Made by a program: the position numbers and the translations under genes
Shown here: positions 5,362 to 8,743 of the stretch, piece after piece
Position numbering within the stretch: position 1 is the first letter of the stretch
Layout: the number at the start of each line of letters is the position of its first letter
The notes under the pieces: generated by a model
Told to the model about the DNA's origin: nothing
Databases searched by the model: none
Seen by the model: the letters and a program-made list of their open reading frames with translations, nothing else
Assembly (NCBI GenBank): GCA_964493095.1
Contig: CAZBNG010000089.1
Coordinates: 1 to 8,743, forward strand
DNA length: 8,743 nucleotides
Direction: 5' to 3'
Source of the DNA: CAYXSX01 sp964493095
GTDB taxonomy: Bacteria > Pseudomonadota > Alphaproteobacteria > Micavibrionales > Micavibrionaceae

Positions 5362-6890
5362 GAACGCTGTGCTTCAGGCTCTGAAGTGCTGCGTCTTCTT
5401 AATGCTTCTTTTTCTAGACTGGCTAATTTTTGCAGGTGTGTTTTTCTTTCTTCCAGGACTTCTGCAACGCGCAGCCAGCCTTCAATGAGTTCGTCTTCAG
5501 GCATGGAAACGCTGGCACGCATTAAGAAAGTATGGGGCAATCCGATTTCTGCTCCTATAAAGGAGCTTAAACCTTTCATTTTTAGAGCGTCCTGAAACCC
5601 ATCTGTTACCATGCGCATATATCTTGTGCTTCTTTGTTCTAAATCAGGAAGATGTTTAAGGAAATATTCGTAGAAATCTATTAATACAAAAAAACCAGAG
5701 TCGGGATGAAAATCAAAGTGTACATCCTCCATTCCGTTTTTAATTATCCTTTCAGCCAGTCCTGCTCTTTTGAGGCCGGCGATATCTTTTATTTTTTCAG
5801 CTAGAGGGTTTTCTATTTCACCATCAATCAATAATCGCAGGATTTCAAAGCGGCGAATATGAGTATCTGCCAATTTATGAAAGTGTTCGGCTCTCATTTG
5901 TTTTGCTTCTGCTGAATTATTGAACACTACTGATAAAGCCAAACGGGATTCAAGAGCAGGGACAGAGTCGCATCTAAAATTGCTTTCCCGGAGGCGTCTG
6001 GCTAAATTAGTATTCGTAATGGCTATTCCGGCCCTGTAGTTGGGCAATCCTATTTTTGAAACGCCGAACAAGCTTATAGTGTAATCAAAGCCCAAACAAC
6101 TTTTAGCAAAAATGCCGGTATCTTTTGGCCCAAAGCCGAATTCCCAATCATGCTCCGTGCCCCAGTAGACCATATCATCGATTACCCGAACCTCGATCGG
6201 TTTATCTTCAGCAGGGATTCTTTGGTAAATATCTGCGTATTTTTGTTGAATATGCATATTATAGCGGTGGATAGCGAGCGCCAAAGCGTCTGTTTTGCTT
6301 TGATTTCTTACCCGCCCTGTGGGGTTGTTGGGGTTGCTGTCAAAGAACGCTACAGGTAATTGATCGCCTTCAGTGCATTTAACCAAAGTATCATGTAAAA
6401 AATCTGCATTTATATCCCGATCATCGCTCTTTACATCGTGTACAGCTAGGCACTTAAAGCCAAACATTTCGCACATAGCACCAAAATTAGTGTAAAACGG
6501 ACCCAGAATAACAATAGTAGGTTTCTTTTGGCCTAGATCTGATTGAGGAAAAGTTTTTCTTAACCACTCGTTTTCCTGTTTAAGGCAAAGCAGGACGTTA
6601 CGAAAGCAGCCGGTTGTGCCTGTGCTATTACTTAGGTTTTGAAGGGTAAGTTCTCTTGCTGTCGTACCCTTTACCAACAGGCCGTTAAAAAAAGGTACGA
6701 TCGGTTCCAGAAAAGGATCGCCATCGTCTATGAGGAATGTATCGTTCTCTCCTGTCTCTATTAGAGGACCCTCGTCAAGATAGCGCCGTAATTCATAGGT
6801 TCGTCGCTGCTGTGCTATAAGTTCGGCAGCTGCTTCAAAGCCTATAGATGCGTCGCCGGAGCTCAACCTTATTGTCTTCATAGTACTCAT
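5358..6890 (-). CDS. PLP-dependent fold-type I aminotransferase (class I/II), substrate unknown
   Basis: This is a predicted cytoplasmic aminotransferase of 510 residues, longer than the ~400 typical of the family. Motifs appear in the expected order: GDP (57-59) in the N-terminal arm; STGTTG (89-94), probably binding PLP phosphate; PFYTNF (131-136), with an aromatic residue to stack on PLP; SNPNNPTG (185-192, N189); DDMVY (238-242; D239 for the PLP nitrogen, Y242); GVSK with Schiff-base K279; R286 in NYRAG; and R458 in FLMRAS, positioned to bind a substrate carboxylate. Thus no catalytic residue appears lost. K279 to R286 is one residue shorter than in aspartate aminotransferase; I recall the same short spacing in AvtA (valine-pyruvate transaminase). 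The ends add ~50 N-terminal residues and a charged helical tail (~475-500). Start: ATG at 6890 is the first in-frame choice (another at residue 4); neither has a clear SD. Hand counts of five 60-base lines gave 27-42% GC, against 57% and 68% in two neighbouring-gene lines. This, with its reverse orientation inside a conserved operon, suggests horizontal transfer. Confidence 0.88.
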   Translation of the reverse strand: MSTMKTIRLSSGDASIGFEAAAELIAQQRRTYELRRYLDEGPLIETGENDTFLIDDGDPFLEPIVPFFNGLLVKGTTARELTLQNLSNSTGTTGCFRNVLLCLKQENEWLRKTFPQSDLGQKKPTIVILGPFYTNFGAMCEMFGFKCLAVHDVKSDDRDINADFLHDTLVKCTEGDQLPVAFFDSNPNNPTGRVRNQSKTDALALAIHRYNMHIQQKYADIYQRIPAEDKPIEVRVIDDMVYWGTEHDWEFGFGPKDTGIFAKSCLGFDYTISLFGVSKIGLPNYRAGIAITNTNLARRLRESNFRCDSVPALESRLALSVVFNNSAEAKQMRAEHFHKLADTHIRRFEILRLLIDGEIENPLAEKIKDIAGLKRAGLAERIIKNGMEDVHFDFHPDSGFFVLIDFYEYFLKHLPDLEQRSTRYMRMVTDGFQDALKMKGLSSFIGAEIGLPHTFLMRASVSMPEDELIEGWLRVAEVLEERKTHLQKLASLEKEALRRRSTSEPEAQRS

Positions 6891-6898
6891 CGCTTTTT

Positions 6899-6925
6899 AT
6901 TATGTTAAAAAACAGGGGTTGTCAA
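6899..6925 (-). promoter_or_regulatory. Putative promoter of the aminotransferase gene
   Basis: On the - strand a perfect -35 hexamer TTGACA (6925-6920) is followed after 15 bases by CATAAT (6904-6899, five of six matches to TATAAT), or after 17 bases by TAATAA (6902-6897). Transcription would start near 6891-6893, right at the ATG at 6890. That fits the lack of an SD and would make the mRNA nearly leaderless. The 15-base spacer is short, so the call is tentative. Confidence 0.45.
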
Positions 6926-6944
6926 AAACTTATTGACAACCCCT
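6914..6944. repeat. Perfect 12-base inverted repeat carrying two divergent TTGACA boxes
   Basis: AGGGGTTGTCAA (6914-6925) and TTGACAACCCCT (6933-6944) are exact reverse complements separated by 7 bases (AAACTTA). Each arm contains TTGACA on the strand that reads outward, one towards the aminotransferase and one towards rpsM. As DNA it could be a repressor operator placed over two -35 boxes. Read as RNA from the - strand, the hairpin is followed by GTTTTTTAAC, so it also resembles a terminator facing left. No - strand gene to its right would need one, but an attenuator ahead of the aminotransferase cannot be excluded. Confidence 0.85.
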
Positions 6945-6960
6945 TGTAAATCCTTATAGT
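6933..6960 (+). promoter_or_regulatory. Putative sigma-70 promoter for rpsM-rpsK-rpoA
   Basis: TTGACA (6933-6938, six of six matches) is followed by a 16-base spacer and TATAGT (6955-6960, five of six matches). This is the best promoter candidate I can see in the window. The start point would fall near 6966-6968, giving an rpsM leader of about 120 bases. The reversed gene separates rpsM from the secY-adk transcript, so a dedicated promoter is expected here. Confidence 0.7.
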
Positions 6961-6966
6961 GCGCCC

Positions 6967-6991
6967 GAATTCCCTGAGATTCAGGGAGTTT
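6967..6991 (+). promoter_or_regulatory. Stem-loop at the predicted 5' end of the rpsM mRNA
   Basis: TCCCTGA (6971-6977) pairs perfectly with TCAGGGA (6981-6987) around the loop GAT. Four flanking pairs, two of them G-U, extend the stem to 6967-6991. TTTT at 6989-6992 partly overlaps the outer stem. The predicted transcript start coincides with the stem's left foot, so it may cap and stabilise the mRNA or act as an early attenuator. The pairing is seen in the sequence; the function is inferred. Confidence 0.5.
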
Positions 6992-6992
6992 T

Positions 6993-7064
6993 GGTTTACA
7001 AACCGGCAGGTGGAAGCTTAACGCGCGGAGCCTTTAACGGTTTGGTTGCGGCTTTTGATAAGCC
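6993..7064 (+). promoter_or_regulatory. rpsM leader with competing pairings
   Basis: Bases 7000-7004 (AAACC) can pair upstream with GGTTT (6993-6997), or, as part of CAAACCG (6999-7005), with CGGTTTG (7038-7044). The two pairings exclude each other. A separate small hairpin joins GGCTT (7050-7054) to AAGCC (7060-7064), ending 12 bases before the rpsM SD. This could be a regulated ribosomal-protein leader. It matches no leader family that I recognise. Confidence 0.35.
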
Positions 7065-7076
7065 ACTGAAAATTTG

Positions 7077-7082
7077 AAAGGA
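7077..7082 (+). promoter_or_regulatory. SD site that fixes the rpsM start
   Basis: AAAGGA lies 6 bases before ATG 7089. An upstream in-frame TTG (7074) would extend the protein by five residues, but it has no SD of its own, and this site lies inside that extension. The conserved S13 N-terminus MARIAGVN also begins at 7089. Confidence 0.85.
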
Positions 7083-7088
7083 AAAAAC

Positions 7089-7460
7089 ATGGCCCGTATT
7101 GCTGGCGTCAACGTACCAGACAAGAAGCGCGTTCCCATTGCGCTGACCTACATTCATGGGATTGGTCGCACGACCGCGTTCAAGATTTGCGAAAAACTCG
7201 GTATCAATGTGCAAATGCGCATGGGCGATGCTGATGAAGCGACGCTGAACGATATTCGTTCCGAAATTGAAAAACCCGAATACAAGATTGAGGGCGATCT
7301 GCGCCGCGAGATTTCCATGAACATCAAACGCCTGATGGATATGAAATGCTACCGCGGCCTGCGTCACCGTAACGGCCTGCCGGTTCGCGGCCAGCGCACC
7401 AGCACAAATGCCCGTACCCGCAAGGGCCCGGCAAAACCGATCGCCGGCAAGAAGAAGTAA
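7089..7460 (+). CDS. rpsM: 30S ribosomal protein S13
   Basis: S13 sits at the top of the 30S head, contacts the P-site tRNA through its tail, and forms inter-subunit bridges with L5 and 23S rRNA. The 123-residue product has the N-terminal block MARIAGVNVPDKKRVPIALT, the YIHGIGRTTA motif (21-30) and the C-terminal signature CYRGLRHRNGLPVRGQRT (87-104). NARTRKGP and a lysine-ending tail follow. The length is normal for the family. It is the first gene after the reversed aminotransferase and begins the alpha-operon segment, with its own predicted promoter and a structured leader of about 120 bases. rpsK follows after 14 bases with an SD overlapping the rpsM stop, so the two are probably co-translated. 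Confidence 0.97.
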   Translation: MARIAGVNVPDKKRVPIALTYIHGIGRTTAFKICEKLGINVQMRMGDADEATLNDIRSEIEKPEYKIEGDLRREISMNIKRLMDMKCYRGLRHRNGLPVRGQRTSTNARTRKGPAKPIAGKKK

Positions 7461-7474
7461 GGAGGGCATGAGAC

Positions 7475-7858
7475 ATGGCTAAGCCAAAGACAAAAAGAAA
7501 AGAGAAAAAGAATATTGTTTCCGGCGTTGTGCACGTGAACTCCACGTTTAACAACACGATTATCACGATCACCGACGCCCAGGGCAACGTGGTTTCCTGG
7601 TCCACATCCGGCGCGATGGGCTTTAAAGGCTCCCGTAAATCCACACCGTACGCTGCACAGATGGCGGCGGAAGATGCCGGACGCAAGGCGCAGGAGCACG
7701 GTATGAAGGAACTCGATGTTCGTGTGAAGGGCCCGGGGTCTGGCCGCGAGTCGGCTTTGCGCGCTCTGCAGACCATCGGTTTTGAAATCAAGTCCATTAT
7801 GGACCTGACGCCGATACCGCACAACGGATGCCGTCCACCCAAGAGAAGACGCGTTTAA
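7475..7858 (+). CDS. rpsK: 30S ribosomal protein S11
   Basis: S11 is a platform protein of the 30S subunit that lies near the E site and the anti-SD region of 16S rRNA. The 127-residue product has a basic lead (1-12). The core opens with VVHVNSTFNNTIITITD (18-34), continues with GAMGFKGSRKSTPYAAQ (46-62) and KGPGSGRESALRAL (85-98), and ends PIPHNGCRPPKRRRV, all standard for the family. A near-perfect SD, TAAGGAGG (7458-7465), overlaps the rpsM stop and lies 9 bases before ATG 7475. An out-of-frame ATG at 7468 opens only a four-codon frame. rpoA follows after 60 bases. rpsD, which separates rpsK from rpoA in E. coli, is absent, as usual in Alphaproteobacteria. Confidence 0.98.
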   Translation: MAKPKTKRKEKKNIVSGVVHVNSTFNNTIITITDAQGNVVSWSTSGAMGFKGSRKSTPYAAQMAAEDAGRKAQEHGMKELDVRVKGPGSGRESALRALQTIGFEIKSIMDLTPIPHNGCRPPKRRRV

Positions 7859-7918
7859 TCGGTAATCTGGAATTCGCATTCACACGTAAACGAATATAAA
7901 GAGATAAAAGAGGATAAT

Positions 7919-8743
7919 ATGATTATACAAAAGAACTGGTCAGAGCTCATCAAGCCGGCAAAGCTGGAAATTTCACACAGCGACAACCAGAACCGCGGCA
8001 AAGTTGTTGCCGAGCCGCTTGAGCGCGGTTTTGGCCTGACGCTGGGCAACGCCCTGCGCCGTATTCTGCTGTCTTCCCTGCAGGGTGCGGCTGTGACCGC
8101 CGTTCAGATAGACGGTGTTCTGCATGAGTTTTCCTCAATCGAAGGCGTTCAGGAAGACGTTACCGACATCATCCTGAACATTAAGGCGCTGGCCGTGCGC
8201 ATGCACTCCGAAGGGCCGAAGAAAATGCGTCTTTCCGCCGAAGGTCCTGCCGTTGTAACGGCGGCGATGATCGAAGCGGGCGCGGATATTGAAATCATGA
8301 ACCCCGACCTGGTGATCTGTACACTGGATAAAGGCGCGAAACTGGCCATGGAAATGACCGTGGACACCGGCAAGGGCTACCGTCCCGCCGCCCAGAACCG
8401 CCCGGAAGAAGCGCCCGTTGGCCTGATCCCCGTGGACAGCGTGTTTTCTCCCGTACGTAAAGTTACCTACGAAGTGGAAGACACGCGCGTGGGCCAGATT
8501 ACGGACTACGACAAGCTTTCCCTGACGGTTGAAACAAACGGTGTGATTGCTCCTGAAGATGCAGTGGCATTTGCCGCCCGCATTATGCAGGATCAACTCC
8601 AGGTCTTCATCAACTTCGAAGAGCCTCAGGAAGCGAAAGAAACGCAGGAAGCCGAAGAACTGCCGTTCAACAAAAACCTTCTCAAGAAAGTGGAAGAGCT
8701 GGAACTTTCCGTACGCTCCGCCAACTGTCTTAAGAACGACAGC
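7919..8743 (+). CDS. rpoA: RNA polymerase alpha subunit, 3' truncated by the window edge
   Basis: RpoA dimerises to scaffold the beta and beta' subunits, and its C-terminal domain binds UP elements and activators. The 275 codons present are open to the edge with no stop. The N-terminal domain shows EPLERGFGLTLGNALRRILL (32-51), LHEFSSIEGVQEDVTDI (68-84) and ILNIK (85-89), the dimer and beta-contact region. The linker is Glu-rich (234-248). The C-terminal domain begins near LLKKVEELELSVRSANCLK (254-272), including R266, which matches E. coli R265 that contacts UP-element DNA. About 55-65 residues should lie beyond the window. ATG 7919 follows AGAGGA (7909-7914) with a rather short spacing of 4 bases. 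The gap from rpsK shows no promoter or terminator that I can support. Confidence 0.97.
   Translation, partial: MIIQKNWSELIKPAKLEISHSDNQNRGKVVAEPLERGFGLTLGNALRRILLSSLQGAAVTAVQIDGVLHEFSSIEGVQEDVTDIILNIKALAVRMHSEGPKKMRLSAEGPAVVTAAMIEAGADIEIMNPDLVICTLDKGAKLAMEMTVDTGKGYRPAAQNRPEEAPVGLIPVDSVFSPVRKVTYEVEDTRVGQITDYDKLSLTVETNGVIAPEDAVAFAARIMQDQLQVFINFEEPQEAKETQEAEELPFNKNLLKKVEELELSVRSANCLKNDS

Noticed and set aside
5371..5387. Hairpin CTTCAG/CTGAAG with a 3-base loop after adk, as an adk terminator
   Set aside because: The stem has six good pairs, but what follows is GCTGCG, not a T-run, and the sequence encodes the aminotransferase C-terminus.
6914..6944. Inverted repeat as a transposon or integrase end
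   Set aside because: No matching copy is present at the other edge of the aminotransferase gene, and no recombinase gene lies in the window; the promoter or terminator readings explain it better.
7074..7088. TTG start giving a 128-residue S13
   Set aside because: It lacks an SD, and the real SD (7077-7082) lies inside the extra codons; the conserved N-terminus begins at 7089.
8135..8596. 153-codon open frame on the - strand inside rpoA
   Set aside because: It is antisense to well conserved alpha-subunit codons, has no recognisable domain, and reflects codon bias of the + strand gene. The same applies to the long antisense frames under rplF, rpsE, secY and rpsK.

Overview
The window is a slice of a bacterial ribosomal-protein superoperon (spc plus alpha), interrupted by one foreign-looking gene. 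Read on the + strand, the order is rpsN, rpsH, rplF, rplR, rpsE, rpmD, rplO, secY, adk, then a reverse-strand aminotransferase gene, then rpsM, rpsK and a 3'-truncated rpoA. An adenylate kinase gene directly after secY, no rpmJ before rpsM and no rpsD between rpsK and rpoA is the arrangement typical of Alphaproteobacteria. The zinc-free 101-residue S14 and the S8, S13 and S11 sequences agree with that. I cannot name the genus. The Lys/Ala-rich extensions on L30 and L15 may be lineage markers.

Region by region: 44-3299 is a tight run of seven ribosomal-protein genes with gaps of 13-39 bases, nearly every start preceded by a clear Shine-Dalgarno (SD) site. A 104-base gap (3300-3403) follows, holding a good hairpin plus T-tract (an attenuator or terminator) and a possible -10 box before secY. 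secY and adk (3404-5361) follow closely. At 5358-5361 the adk stop codon overlaps the stop codon of a convergent 510-codon gene on the - strand. This gene is a fold-type I PLP aminotransferase, visibly more AT-rich than its neighbours. Its 5' side opens on a 198-base gap (6891-7088) with a perfect 12-base inverted repeat. Each arm of that repeat contains TTGACA, so it looks like a back-to-back pair of promoters, one for the aminotransferase and one for rpsM-rpsK-rpoA. The rpsM side then has a structured leader of about 120 bases. From 7089 the ordinary operon resumes and runs off the right edge inside the RNA polymerase alpha C-terminal domain.

The genes work together as the core of gene expression. 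The ribosomal proteins assemble the 30S and 50S subunits, SecY forms the membrane pore that translating ribosomes dock on, Adk balances adenine nucleotides, and RpoA scaffolds RNA polymerase. The aminotransferase has no evident link to these jobs, and its substrate cannot be read from sequence. No RNA genes, mobile-element genes or CRISPR arrays were seen, and no gene-free stretch exceeds 198 bases.
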